64,000 nt of DNA from Glycomyces sp040645615 (GCF_040645615.1 NZ_JBEYYO010000005.1:62001-126000), one strand, 5' to 3'; positions 43,814 to 52,451 are shown, counted from the first letter of the stretch. A program made the numbers and translations. Notes: generated from the sequence alone by a model not told the origin.

Positions 43814-44767
43814 TCACTTTCTGAAGTCCAGCATTCGAAGGCGGGACAGTCCCCGCCAGGTGGCCCGCTCGTCGACCCTGACGGTCAGGCTCCGCTTCGC
43901 TCCCCACTCGACCGCCAGGCCGACCGGCATGCCGTGTCGCTGGAAGTAGCCGCGCGGAGCCTTGAGCGGCAGATCATAGGTGAAACCCCGGAGGGTCAGA
44001 TGGGCGCGCAGTGACCAGCGGCCCGCGCCGTGCCCGATCAACTCCGCGGTGGGCACGCGGGCGGTCACCACGGCGAGCGCCCCTTCGGCGCGGACCGCGA
44101 CCTCCGCCTCCACGTCGAGACCCGGATGCTCGGCGGCGTCCACGCAGGTGCGCTTGCGCGGAGCCTCGCCCTTCTCGAGACGGTCCGCGCCGACCCGCAC
44201 CGACTCGGCCCCGCAACCTTCGACGGGCACGAAGAACGAGTACTCGAGGTGGTAGTCGGCGCGTTTGACGCCGGTCCACACCAGGTAGCGCGGCCGGACG
44301 CCTCGGGCGAGCCGTACGGTGACCCGCTCGGTCGCCGCCTCGAACCACTCGTCGGCCAGCCCGTGCGGCTCCTCGCGGAACCCCGGGTAGCGGGCGAACA
44401 GGCGTCCGCCCTCGAGCAGGAACCCGGGTGCGGGCTGGGCGATCGCCGCTTCCAGGAGTGCGTGGTCGCGGTACTGCGCCAAGGAGATTCGGACCCGCTT
44501 CTCCGTGGGGAGCCGCAAGCGGAGCTCCTCGGTGAGGTGGGCGTCGGCGAGCTCGGCGATCGCGGTCCAGCATTTCACGCGTTCGCCGGGGTCGAGGGTG
44601 AGGGCGAAGGGTTGCAGGGCCTGGGCGACCTCGTTCGTGAAGGCCTGGTAGACCTCCTCGTCCCGGTCCGGCCCCTCCGCCGAGGCGATGATCCGCTCGG
44701 CGGCCGCGACTCGCTCGGCAGGCTCGAGAACGTGCTCGGGCGCCGCGGCAGGGGTGGCGTTCATCAT
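43814..44767 (-). CDS. Orphan accessory domain resembling the C-terminal part of TarS/TarP-like wall glycosyltransferases
   Basis: A 317-residue protein without a catalytic domain. The first 130 residues are helical (AQALQPFALTLDPGERVKCW, then ELRLRLPTEKRVRISLAQYR), like the linker behind GT2 domains of wall-polymer glycosyltransferases. The remainder is beta-rich with RPRYLVWTGVKRADYHLEYS and GRWSLRAHLTLRGFTYDL, similar in pattern to Ig-like C-terminal domains of such enzymes. No DxD or Rossmann motif is seen. ATG 44767 overlaps the wbpB stop (ATGA). It may be a scaffold for the polysaccharide enzymes. The family call is from pattern only. Confidence 0.5.
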   Translation of the reverse strand: MMNATPAAAPEHVLEPAERVAAAERIIASAEGPDRDEEVYQAFTNEVAQALQPFALTLDPGERVKCWTAIAELADAHLTEELRLRLPTEKRVRISLAQYRDHALLEAAIAQPAPGFLLEGGRLFARYPGFREEPHGLADEWFEAATERVTVRLARGVRPRYLVWTGVKRADYHLEYSFFVPVEGCGAESVRVGADRLEKGEAPRKRTCVDAAEHPGLDVEAEVAVRAEGALAVVTARVPTAELIGHGAGRWSLRAHLTLRGFTYDLPLKAPRGYFQRHGMPVGLAVEWGAKRSLTVRVDERATWRGLSRLRMLDFRK

Positions 44768-45771
44768 CTGGTCCCGGCGCCGTCCAAGGCCACGGTCAGA
44801 CCGGTCGCGGCCGAGCGCAGCATCATCTCGGAGACCTCGACGGTCGCCGCCCCTCGGCGCAGGTCCACGATGTCGTTCGGTTTGCCGAGCACCGCGTCGC
44901 GGAAGTGCTCGTGCTCGACCAGGAGCGGCTCCCGCTTGCGGATCGCGTACCGGATCATGTCGCCTTCGGAGACGCCGCGGAAGTTGCTGATCGCCTCCCA
45001 CTCGGTGTCCACCACGCCGTTGGCGTAGAAGGTGAGGTCGGCGGTGAGCGTGTCGGCGACGAAGCATCCGCGATCGCCGGTCACCACGGTGGTCCGCTCC
45101 TTGAACGGGCTCAGCCAGTTCACGGAGTGGTTGGCGATCGCGCCGCCCGAGAGCTGCCCGACGGCCGCGATCATGTCCTCGTGCTCACGGCCCGAGCGCG
45201 ACACGGTCTGGGCGCTGATCGTCCGGTAGGACTGGCCGGTGACGAAGCCGGTCAGGTCGATGTCGTGGGTCGCGAGGTCCTTGACGACCCCGACGTCCGC
45301 GATGCGGCCCGGGAAGGGCCCTTGGCGGCGGGTGACGACCTGGAGGATCTCCCCCAGCTCACCGGCTTCGAGACGCTCGCGCAAGGAGGCCACCGCGGGG
45401 TTGAACCGCTCGATGTGCCCGACGCCGGCCACCAGGCCGCGGTCCTCGAACGCGGCCGCGAGCCTCACCGAGGCCTCGGTGGTGTGCGCCAGCGGCTTCT
45501 CGATCAGCGCGTGCACGCCCGCGTCGGCCAGCGCCAAGCCCACCTGCTCGTGGTAGGCGGTCGGACAGGCGACCACCGCGTAGTCGATACCGAGCCCGAT
45601 GAGCTCCTCGGCCTGGGCCACCAGGCCCACGCCGGTCGGCAGGGAGGCGGCGTCGGCGAGCGGGTCGGCGACGGCCACCAGTTCGACGCCTTCGAGGGCA
45701 TGAAGGACCCGGGCGTGGTTGCGGCCCATGGCGCCCAGGCCGATCAGTCCGGCACGCAGCTGTTCAGTCAC
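44764..45771 (-). CDS. wbpB: UDP-GlcNAcA 3-dehydrogenase (WbpB type Gfo/Idh/MocA oxidoreductase)
   Basis: A 335-residue Gfo/Idh/MocA family enzyme. The NAD motif is GLIGLGAMGRNHARVL (from residue 8) and the diagnostic HALIEKPLAHT holds Glu91-Lys92-Pro93. GVGHIERFNPAVASL and KDLATHDIDLTGFVTG place the substrate site. In the WbpA-B-E order it would oxidise C3 of UDP-GlcNAcA to the 3-keto sugar that WbpE aminates. GTG 45771 is one base behind the wbpE stop. Function rests strongly on context, since the family is broad. Confidence 0.85.
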   Translation of the reverse strand: MTEQLRAGLIGLGAMGRNHARVLHALEGVELVAVADPLADAASLPTGVGLVAQAEELIGLGIDYAVVACPTAYHEQVGLALADAGVHALIEKPLAHTTEASVRLAAAFEDRGLVAGVGHIERFNPAVASLRERLEAGELGEILQVVTRRQGPFPGRIADVGVVKDLATHDIDLTGFVTGQSYRTISAQTVSRSGREHEDMIAAVGQLSGGAIANHSVNWLSPFKERTTVVTGDRGCFVADTLTADLTFYANGVVDTEWEAISNFRGVSEGDMIRYAIRKREPLLVEHEHFRDAVLGKPNDIVDLRRGAATVEVSEMMLRSAATGLTVALDGAGTR

Positions 45772-45772
45772 G

Positions 45773-46861
45773 CTAGAGCTCCAATGCGTTCACCGCGGCG
45801 ATGACGCGGTCGATGTCGGCGTCGGTCAGCGACGGGTGGACGGGGAGGGAGAGGACCTCGGCGGCGGCGCGGTCGGTCTCGGGCAGCTCGACGTCCATGT
45901 GCGCGTATGGGATGAGTTTGTGGATCGGGGTCGGGTAGTACACGGCCGAGCCGACCCCGGCCTCCTTGAGCTGGGCCAGGGCGCCGTCGCGGTCGCCTTC
46001 GACGCGCACGGTGTACTGGTGGTAGATGTGGCGCGCGCCCGCGGCGACCGGCGGGGTGGTCACGGTCTTGATCTCGGCGTCGAAGCGCGCGGCGTTGGCG
46101 CGGCGCTGCTCGGTCCACTCGTGGAGGCGGCCGAGCTGGACGCGGCCGATCGCGGCGGCCACGTCGGTCATGCGCATGTTCGCGCCCACGATCTCGTTCG
46201 CGTAGCGCTGCTCCATGCCTTGGTTGCGCAGCAGGCGCAGGGTGCGCGCGAACGCGGCGTCGTCGGTGGAGACCATGCCGCCTTCGAGGGAGTGCATGTT
46301 CTTGGTCGGATAGAAGCTGAACGTGCCGCCGATGCCGAAGGAGCCGACGGGCTTGCCGTCGATCTGCGCGCCGTGGGCCTGGCAGGCGTCCTCCAGGATC
46401 GCCAGCGAGTGGCGCTGGGCGATCGCGGTCAGGCGCGTCATGTCGGCGGGGTGGCCGTACAGGTGGACCGGCATGATCGCGACGGTCTTGGGGCCGATCA
46501 GGGACTCCACCGAGGCCGGGTCGATGTTGAACGAGTCGGGCTCGATGTCGGCGAAGACCGGTTCGGCGCCCACGAGGCGGACCGCGTTGGCGCTCGCGGC
46601 GAACGAGAACGAGGGGACGATGACCTCGTCGCCGGGGCCGACGCCCATGGCCATGAGCGAGAGCTGGAGCGCGGAGGTGCCGGAGTTGACCGCGACGCAG
46701 TGCGCGGTGCCGGAGACCTTGGTGAACTCGTCTTCGAACGCGGCGACCTCGGGGCCCTGCACGACCATGCCGCTGCGCAGTACTCGCACCGCGGCTTCGA
46801 TCTCGGCTTCGCCGATATGCGGTCGCGCCGGGGGAATGAACTCCCTCTGCTCTTCTGACAT
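45773..46861 (-). CDS. wbpE: UDP-3-keto-GlcNAcA aminotransferase (WbpE type, DegT/DnrJ/EryC1 family)
   Basis: A 362-residue PLP-dependent sugar aminotransferase. NSGTSALQLSLMAMGVGPGD is the cofactor-phosphate region, Asp158 in ILEDACQAHGA contacts the pyridine nitrogen, and Lys187 in SFYPTKNMHSLEGG is the Schiff-base lysine. It would put an amino group on C3 of the keto sugar made by WbpB. ATG 46861 follows GGGGGGACGA; the frame extends 48 codons further without conservation. It is the first gene of its operon, and a conserved promoter-like motif lies 51 bases upstream. Confidence 0.88.
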   Translation of the reverse strand: MSEEQREFIPPARPHIGEAEIEAAVRVLRSGMVVQGPEVAAFEDEFTKVSGTAHCVAVNSGTSALQLSLMAMGVGPGDEVIVPSFSFAASANAVRLVGAEPVFADIEPDSFNIDPASVESLIGPKTVAIMPVHLYGHPADMTRLTAIAQRHSLAILEDACQAHGAQIDGKPVGSFGIGGTFSFYPTKNMHSLEGGMVSTDDAAFARTLRLLRNQGMEQRYANEIVGANMRMTDVAAAIGRVQLGRLHEWTEQRRANAARFDAEIKTVTTPPVAAGARHIYHQYTVRVEGDRDGALAQLKEAGVGSAVYYPTPIHKLIPYAHMDVELPETDRAAAEVLSLPVHPSLTDADIDRVIAAVNALEL

Positions 46862-46911
46862 TCGTCCCCCCAGGGGTGTGATCCACGGGCTTTCATCGGT
46901 TGATGCGCCGT

Positions 46912-46930
46912 CGATGATACAGACGCAACA
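46912..46930 (-). promoter_or_regulatory. Promoter-like motif shared with the Stealth gene
   Basis: On the minus strand this reads TGTTGCGTCTGTATCATCG. It matches the sequence at 48846-48864 at 17 of 19 positions. TGTATCAT looks like an extended -10 box. It lies 51 bases before the wbpE start in an AT-rich gap, so it probably drives the wbpE operon. Confidence 0.55.
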
Positions 46931-47014
46931 TTCGGTTAATTTATGCAGAACCTGAGGAAGACCCAAGGTTCTGCGGATGCGACCAGGGGGTGGATTGGGC
47001 GGCATCTTCGCTGT

Positions 47015-48748
47015 TCAGCGTCGCTCGTAGGGCGACGGGAACGGAAAGTAGCGGTCGAGGAATTCGCGCAGCATGGCGTCGACGGCCGCTTCTCGCCCTG
47101 GGGGCGTGTCGACGTCGTTGACGCAGATGAACTCGGCGTCGCGGCGCCGTTCGAGGGCCTGGAGTCTCGCGGGCGCGTCGGCGGCGGCCACGTCGACGTA
47201 CATGAGCTTGGAGGTGCCGGGAACGCCGCGGCCGGTGAGCACCGAGTAGTGGTGGAGCAAACCGGCGAATTCGATGTCGGCGGGGTCTCGGAAGCGGGAG
47301 CGGGAGGTGGCGGCGAGCGCCTCGGGGTAGCGCTCGGCGAGCTCGACGGCGACCTGGCGCAGCTGCGGGTGCGGGACGTGCTTGAACTTGCTGGTGGCGA
47401 ATCGCCCGAAATCCGCTTCCAGCAGCCGCCGGGCGTTGCGCCCGGCGAGATTCGGGGCGGAATCCTGAGGTTTCGCGTCGCCGAGCCCGATCTGCATGGA
47501 GGAGAAGGGGACTCGTGCGATCCCGTTGGCGTGGAAGAACTGCTCGGGACGACTCGGGGAGCCGAAGAACACGTCGTCGTTGAGGATCAGGTAGTGGTCG
47601 GCGAGGCCGGGGATGCGGTGCAGCTGCGTGGTGATCGCGTGGGAGTTGAAGACCGGGAGCGCGGACGGGTCGGCGAAGATCTCGGTGTGGTCGACCACAC
47701 GGATGCCGGGCGCATCGGTGTCGAGCCACTTGGGCGTCTGCCCGGCGGTGACGATGTAGATGTTGCGGATGTACGGCGCGAAGGCGTGCAGCGAACGCAG
47801 CGAGTACTTGAGCTCGTCGCGGTCGGTGTAGCGGGACGCTCCGGCGAGGTGGCCGTGGCCTTCGGCGTCCGCACCGTCGTCGGCGAACTCGGCGCGTCGG
47901 GCGGCCCAGTCCGGGTCGGCGCCGTCGACCCACATGTAGACGGCGTCGACGGGGAAGTCGACGTCGTCGACGAGTTTGCGGGTGAACGGCTCGAAGGTGG
48001 GGTACTTGTGCTCGCCCACGGTGCGGGAGGCGACTTCACGGGCCTCGGGGGGCAGCACGTCCGCGACCCGGTTGGGACGGGGGGCGACCCAGGCGCCGGC
48101 GAACATGTCCTTGGGGATGAGCACCTTGACGCGTCCTACGCGTTCGAGGTAGTCGGGGTGGGCGGCGAAGTCCTCGCCATCGGACCAGAACTCGACGTCG
48201 CAGCCGAATTCGAGCCCTGTCAGCGGCTGCCCTTCAGGGCCGAGGAGGAAACGGCCGTACCGCAGCACCTGCGAGCTCTTGACGCTCGACGGCAGGGCTC
48301 CTTCGGCGTAGAGAGCAGGACCTTCGGTGATCGTTCCGGTGCGACCGGTGCGGCCCACGTAGAGCTCGGAGTCGCCGTGGAGACGGCGCACCGACTCCAG
48401 GAACGGCTTCTTGTCGGCCCGGCGCAAACCCACGACATGGCGTTCGGGGGCGGTGCCGGGGACGAGGAAGTACTCGATCCCGGCCGCCTCGGCGGCTTCG
48501 ACGACGATCCGAAGGTTCGCCTCCGCCGCCTCCCGCGCGGTGAAGTGCGTGACGCACCGGCCGATGAAGACCTCGCCGTCCCGTTCGAACTGGCGCAGCT
48601 GAGGGTCTGACCCCAAGAGCGCGGCACGGCGCTCGACGGCGCGGTCGAAGCGGGCCCGATCAGCCCGCTTCGCCTTGAGCGAGGCGGGCACGAACCGCCC
48701 CGCGACTCGGCGTATCCGCGCGGCCGGGCTCCGCTGCTCCTTGGGCAT
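47015..48748 (-). CDS. Stealth family sugar-phosphate transferase
   Basis: A 577-residue Stealth protein. The conserved regions appear in order: FPVDAVYMWVDGADPDW, RYTDRDELKYSLRSLHAFAP followed by IRNIYIVTAGQTPKWL, HYLILNDDVFFG, and the C-terminal FICVNDVD. Stealth enzymes transfer hexose-1-phosphate to make phosphodiester-linked capsules and wall polymers. The N-terminal 290 residues are specific to actinobacterial members. ATG 48748 has AGGA six bases upstream and is preferred over ATG 48754. It is a single-gene unit whose promoter motif matches that of wbpE, which suggests co-regulation. Confidence 0.9.
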   Translation of the reverse strand: MPKEQRSPAARIRRVAGRFVPASLKAKRADRARFDRAVERRAALLGSDPQLRQFERDGEVFIGRCVTHFTAREAAEANLRIVVEAAEAAGIEYFLVPGTAPERHVVGLRRADKKPFLESVRRLHGDSELYVGRTGRTGTITEGPALYAEGALPSSVKSSQVLRYGRFLLGPEGQPLTGLEFGCDVEFWSDGEDFAAHPDYLERVGRVKVLIPKDMFAGAWVAPRPNRVADVLPPEAREVASRTVGEHKYPTFEPFTRKLVDDVDFPVDAVYMWVDGADPDWAARRAEFADDGADAEGHGHLAGASRYTDRDELKYSLRSLHAFAPYIRNIYIVTAGQTPKWLDTDAPGIRVVDHTEIFADPSALPVFNSHAITTQLHRIPGLADHYLILNDDVFFGSPSRPEQFFHANGIARVPFSSMQIGLGDAKPQDSAPNLAGRNARRLLEADFGRFATSKFKHVPHPQLRQVAVELAERYPEALAATSRSRFRDPADIEFAGLLHHYSVLTGRGVPGTSKLMYVDVAAADAPARLQALERRRDAEFICVNDVDTPPGREAAVDAMLREFLDRYFPFPSPYERR

Positions 48749-48845
48749 CCGCATTCCTTCGCGCTGGGCCGCCGGGCGCCGTTCGGCGAACGGCGCGGCT
48801 CGGACGGCACTGATTGAACACTGCTGTAAAAGCACAGGTGCATTC

Positions 48846-48864
48846 CGATAATACAAACGCAACA
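48846..48864 (-). promoter_or_regulatory. Promoter-like motif shared with wbpE
   Basis: Minus-strand TGTTGCGTTTGTATTATCG, 98 bases before the Stealth start. It differs from the wbpE copy only in two C/T exchanges. The probable -10 is TGTATTAT. Confidence 0.55.
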
Positions 48865-48917
48865 GGAAGGGAACAGGTTGCTCCGCCGCGGTGGGAATCG
48901 GGTGCGGCCGGCTTCGT

Positions 48918-49718
48918 TCAGTCGCGCGCGCGCCCGCCGAGCGCGTCCCTGGCGAACTTGACCGATTCGTAGAGGTCCTCGGAACGACGCGTGCGGTTCC
49001 CGCTCTTGCGGGTGCTGACCTCGACGGTGATCGAACCGTCCCAGTCGGAGGAGCCGAGCGAGCCGAGGAGCTCGGCGCACGGCTGGGTGCCGCGTCCGGG
49101 CACCAGGTGCTGGTCGGCCCCGGGGTCCGTGCCGTCGCACAGGTGGATGTGCCGCAGGCCCTTGCCCATTCGCTCGGCCATGGCCAGCGCGTCGGCGCCC
49201 GAGGCCGCGCAGTGCGACAGGTCCAGGGTGTAGGCGTCGTAGCCGTGCCGGGTGGGGTCCCAGTGGGGCCGGTAGGGCACGAGGTTGCGCTTGCCGAGTT
49301 TGAGCGGGAACATGTTCTCGACCGCGATCGTGACGCTGGGGTAGCGGGCGGCGAGGCCGTCGAGGACGGTGGAGAACTTCGCGGCGTAGTCGCGCTGCCA
49401 GGAGAACGGCGGGTGGATGACCACCGTCGGGGAGTCGAGGTACTCGGCGGCCTGCACCGAGCGGCGCAGGCGCGTCCACGGGTCGGCGCTCCACACGCGC
49501 TGCGTGACCAGGAGGCACGGGGCGTGGACGGCGCCGATCTTGACGCCGTAGTGCTTGGCGAGGCTGGCCGCGGCCGAGGGGTCCTGGGAGACCCTGTCGG
49601 TGAAGACCATCAGCTCCACGCCGTCGTAGCCGAGTTCGGCGGCGAGTTCGAAGCCCACCGCGGTGGGCTCCGGGTACACGGAGGTGGTCGACAGCAGAAC
49701 CGGGACGGACTGGGTCAC
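48918..49718 (-). CDS. Sugar phosphate isomerase/epimerase family protein (TIM barrel)
   Basis: A 266-residue AP-endonuclease-2-type TIM-barrel protein. LGYDGVELMVFTD, KIGAVHAPCLLV, TVVIHPPFSWQ, VTIAVENMFPLKLG and TLDLSHCAAS give the strand-end metal-binding His and Glu residues, and HIHLCDGTDPGADQHLVPGR is the usual C-terminal site. The reaction is unknown. The GTG start at 49718 gives MTQSVPVLLSTTSVY. It looks like a housekeeping gene rather than part of the polysaccharide locus, marking a break between its two wall-polymer segments. Confidence 0.82.
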   Translation of the reverse strand: MTQSVPVLLSTTSVYPEPTAVGFELAAELGYDGVELMVFTDRVSQDPSAAASLAKHYGVKIGAVHAPCLLVTQRVWSADPWTRLRRSVQAAEYLDSPTVVIHPPFSWQRDYAAKFSTVLDGLAARYPSVTIAVENMFPLKLGKRNLVPYRPHWDPTRHGYDAYTLDLSHCAASGADALAMAERMGKGLRHIHLCDGTDPGADQHLVPGRGTQPCAELLGSLGSSDWDGSITVEVSTRKSGNRTRRSEDLYESVKFARDALGGRARD

Positions 49719-49849
49719 GCAGACCAGGGTACGCCGTGCCTCCCGGCGTCCGTGTCCTTCGTCGGGGCCGGTCCGCCCCTTGGGGTCCCGACCTGGGGCC
49801 GGGCGCGCCGAGGCGGGGCGCGCGCGGGCGCGGCGGGTACCGTTGACGG

Positions 49850-50692
49850 ATGACCGACGAGGTGGCGCAGGACTTCGACCGCGAATGGGTCGAGTTCCTC
49901 GATCCCGACGACCCCGAGACCCTGGTCCGGGCCGACCTGACGTGGCTCCTGTCGCGTTGGGGCTGCATCTTCGGCCGCCATCCCGCCGAGGGCGGCTGCC
50001 CCGGCATAGACTCCTCGCGCCCGGCCGACGGGTGCTGCCTGCACGGCGCGTTCTACACCGACGAGGACGACATCCGCCGCACCAAGGCCGTGGTCAAGAA
50101 GCTCACTCCCGAGACGTGGCAGCTCCACCGCAGGTGGAAGGACACCATCGTCGACGACACGCTGGAGAACGACGAGGGCGAGGAGGAGCCGGCGAAGAAG
50201 ACCGCGGTCGTGGACGGCGCGTGCGTGTTCCACAACCGCGAGGGCTTCCCGACCGGTTCGGGGTGCGCGCTGCACCAGCAGGCGATGCGCGACGGCGTCC
50301 ACCCGATGGAGTACAAGCCCGAGGTGTGCTGGCAGCTGCCGGTCAAGCGCGACTTCAAGACCGAGCACCGCGCCGACGGGACCGACCTGTCGGTCACGCT
50401 CATCACCGAATTCGACCGGGCCTCGTGGGGCCCGGGCGGGCACGACTTCGACTGGTGGTGCACCGCCTCGCCGAGGGCGCATACCGCGGTCGAGCCGGTC
50501 TACCGCTCCTACGAGGTCGAGCTCGCCGAGCTCTTGGGGCGTCCGGCCTACGACCGGCTCGCCGAGCTGTGCGCCCAGCGCGAGAAGCTGGGCCTGGTGG
50601 CCCCGCACCCGGCCACGGTGGCCGCGGGCGGGCCCACGCCGCTGGCGATCCCGACCCGCAAACGGCGTCCGGCCCAGACGCACCCCCGCTGA
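49850..50692 (+). CDS. Cysteine-rich protein, zinc/iron-cluster type (DUF3109/YkgJ-like)
   Basis: A 280-residue protein with spaced cysteines: WGCIFGRHP, GGCPGID, DGCCLHGAFYTDEDD, then GACVFHNREGFPTGSGCALH, and KPEVCWQLPV. The CC...G plus C-x-F and C-x-L-H pattern with a final KPxxCWxLP resembles proteins predicted to chelate zinc or an iron-sulfur cluster. The C-terminus is less conserved and basic. Function unknown. ATG 49850 gives MTDEVAQDFDREWVEFL. It is divergent from the isomerase gene and ends at a hairpin terminator. Confidence 0.75.
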   Translation: MTDEVAQDFDREWVEFLDPDDPETLVRADLTWLLSRWGCIFGRHPAEGGCPGIDSSRPADGCCLHGAFYTDEDDIRRTKAVVKKLTPETWQLHRRWKDTIVDDTLENDEGEEEPAKKTAVVDGACVFHNREGFPTGSGCALHQQAMRDGVHPMEYKPEVCWQLPVKRDFKTEHRADGTDLSVTLITEFDRASWGPGGHDFDWWCTASPRAHTAVEPVYRSYEVELAELLGRPAYDRLAELCAQREKLGLVAPHPATVAAGGPTPLAIPTRKRRPAQTHPR

Positions 50693-50700
50693 CGGCGAAC

Positions 50701-50723
50701 GGCCCCGCCGCAGTGGCGGGGCC
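50701..50723. terminator. Bidirectional hairpin terminator
   Basis: A 9-bp perfect stem, GGCCCCGCC (50701-50709) with 50715-50723, loop GCAGT. It lies between the convergent cysteine-rich gene and the TagF-like gene. Confidence 0.75.
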
Positions 50724-50744
50724 GCCCAGCAGTGCTCGGGATGA

Positions 50745-52451
50745 CTAGGCGGCCAGCAGTGCGGACGCGCCGGTCGCGGACTTGTGCACCGGCTCGGCGT
50801 AGGTCGCCTTGACCTCCTCGACGAACAGCGGCACCAGGTCCTCCGGTGCCACGTCGCCCAGGTAGTACTCGCGGACCTCGGCGCGAAGCGCGGCCTTGGA
50901 GTCGGTCACCAGCAGCTCGTCGAGCACCTTCTCGATGTTCCCCGCGTCCGGGTCGAGCAGGTAGGCGGCCCTCGCCAGCGGGAACTCGTCGAGGTAGGCG
51001 TCCTTGAACCCCTTCGGGTCGGTCATCGCGAACGGACGCCCGCTGTAGATCCAATCGGAGGCCGTACCGCTGATGTCCGAGATCGCCACGTCGGCGGCGT
51101 TCACGCAATCGGTCAGGCTCGCCTCGGTCTCGGCCTGAGCGCCCCACAGGTGCGGACGGCCGGTCTTGGCCGCGTCGGCTGCGATCAAGGCCTTGATCTC
51201 GTCGGCCAGCACCTGGTAGGCGGCATTGGTGCGAGTGTAGGGGTGCGTGCGGAAGATGAGCGTCACCTCACGCGCGAGCACCGCCTCGACGATTCGCCTG
51301 CCCTCTTTGAGCGACGAGTAGTTCACGTCGGCGGTCAGGCCGGTCCAGGTGGGCGTGTAGAGCACCACCGGGCGCGCGCCCTCGATCTTGTCGCGCTCGC
51401 CGACCTTGAGGTCATGGAGTTGGGGCCGGGCGACCTTGCGGAACTTGTAGTTGGGGATGTCCACCCCGTGCCGGTGGTAGCGGTCCACGCCGGCCTGCCC
51501 GGCCACGAACACCCGGTCGTACATGAGCGAGACGGGGCTGCGGCTGATGGCCTTGTCGGAGTCGCCGTGCATCAACTGCACGTGGATGTAGTTGTCCAGC
51601 TTGATGAGCTGGGCGTTCTTGACCGCGTGGTTGACGTAGTAGCAGGCCCGGACGCTCTCGGGGAGGATCGTGTCGAGCACCGACTGGGCGGGCACCAAGA
51701 CGATCGGGGCGCTGGTGCGGGCCGCGATGCCGTCGTAGAGGTAGCGGTCGCGGATGATGATCACGTACGGGTCGCCGACCTGCTCGAAGTACGGCAGCCA
51801 CATGGTGAGCTGGTACTCCGATTCACGCGCGCCCGCGAAGTGGATCACGAACTTCGGCTGGAGCCTGGTCACCGCGGTCAAGACGCGCCCGTCGACGGGG
51901 TGCGACTCGCGCTGGCGGTGCAGGTAGCCGTCGAGGACCGCGATCCCGGTCCAGGCGACGGCGGCGGCGGTCACCGCCGCGAACACCGGATCGGTGACCG
52001 CGCCGAGCGGGCCGTCGGCCCAGGCGCTGACCGCGAAGACGACGGTGAGCGCGCTCAGGACGCGACCGATGGCGGGCGGTGTGGACCAGCGCTCGTGAGT
52101 GGAGCGCTCGACGTCGAGGTTGGTCGTCTGCAGATAGCCGACGTTGAGCGCCTTGGCGATCGTGTCGGCGCCGACGATGAACATCAAGACCAGGATGCCC
52201 GCGGCGAGGAACGGCCAGCGGTCGAGGCCTCCGTGGTTCCAGGCGGCGATGAGGACGGCTACGGCGGCCACGGTGCGGGCCGTCCTCATGCTGGTGAGGG
52301 CGTCTCGGATGTTCCAGGCGATCGTGCCGAAGACCGTGACGGCGAGCAGCAGGGCGATCCAAGGCAGGTCCGCGAACGCGACCGCCGCGACGACGGCCGC
52401 GACCGAGAGCAGGTTGATCCAGTTCGGCAGCGACTTGAGCAGGTTCTTCAA
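50745..52451 (-). CDS. TagF/TagB-like CDP-glycerol glycerophosphotransferase family protein with N-terminal membrane domain
   Basis: About 568 residues. Roughly the first 190 contain five or six hydrophobic helices (NWINLLSVAAVVAAVAFADL and later segments); the rest is a GT-B-type glycerophosphotransferase domain with VQLMHGDSDKAISRSPVSL, RPVVLYTPTWTGL and ISDISGTASDWIYSGRPFAM. Such enzymes move polyol-phosphate from CDP-polyol to teichoic-acid-type chains. The integral membrane domain is unusual, since TagF proteins attach peripherally. TTG 52451 after GAAGGCCCGG is my preferred start; GTG 52502 is the longest option. It is co-oriented with the nucleotidyltransferase upstream. Confidence 0.85.
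   Translation of the reverse strand: MKNLLKSLPNWINLLSVAAVVAAVAFADLPWIALLLAVTVFGTIAWNIRDALTSMRTARTVAAVAVLIAAWNHGGLDRWPFLAAGILVLMFIVGADTIAKALNVGYLQTTNLDVERSTHERWSTPPAIGRVLSALTVVFAVSAWADGPLGAVTDPVFAAVTAAAVAWTGIAVLDGYLHRQRESHPVDGRVLTAVTRLQPKFVIHFAGARESEYQLTMWLPYFEQVGDPYVIIIRDRYLYDGIAARTSAPIVLVPAQSVLDTILPESVRACYYVNHAVKNAQLIKLDNYIHVQLMHGDSDKAISRSPVSLMYDRVFVAGQAGVDRYHRHGVDIPNYKFRKVARPQLHDLKVGERDKIEGARPVVLYTPTWTGLTADVNYSSLKEGRRIVEAVLAREVTLIFRTHPYTRTNAAYQVLADEIKALIAADAAKTGRPHLWGAQAETEASLTDCVNAADVAISDISGTASDWIYSGRPFAMTDPKGFKDAYLDEFPLARAAYLLDPDAGNIEKVLDELLVTDSKAALRAEVREYYLGDVAPEDLVPLFVEEVKATYAEPVHKSATGASALLAA

Noticed and set aside
48220..50007. 595-codon minus-strand frame over the Stealth promoter and the isomerase gene
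   Set aside because: It crosses two real genes out of frame and contains no domain.
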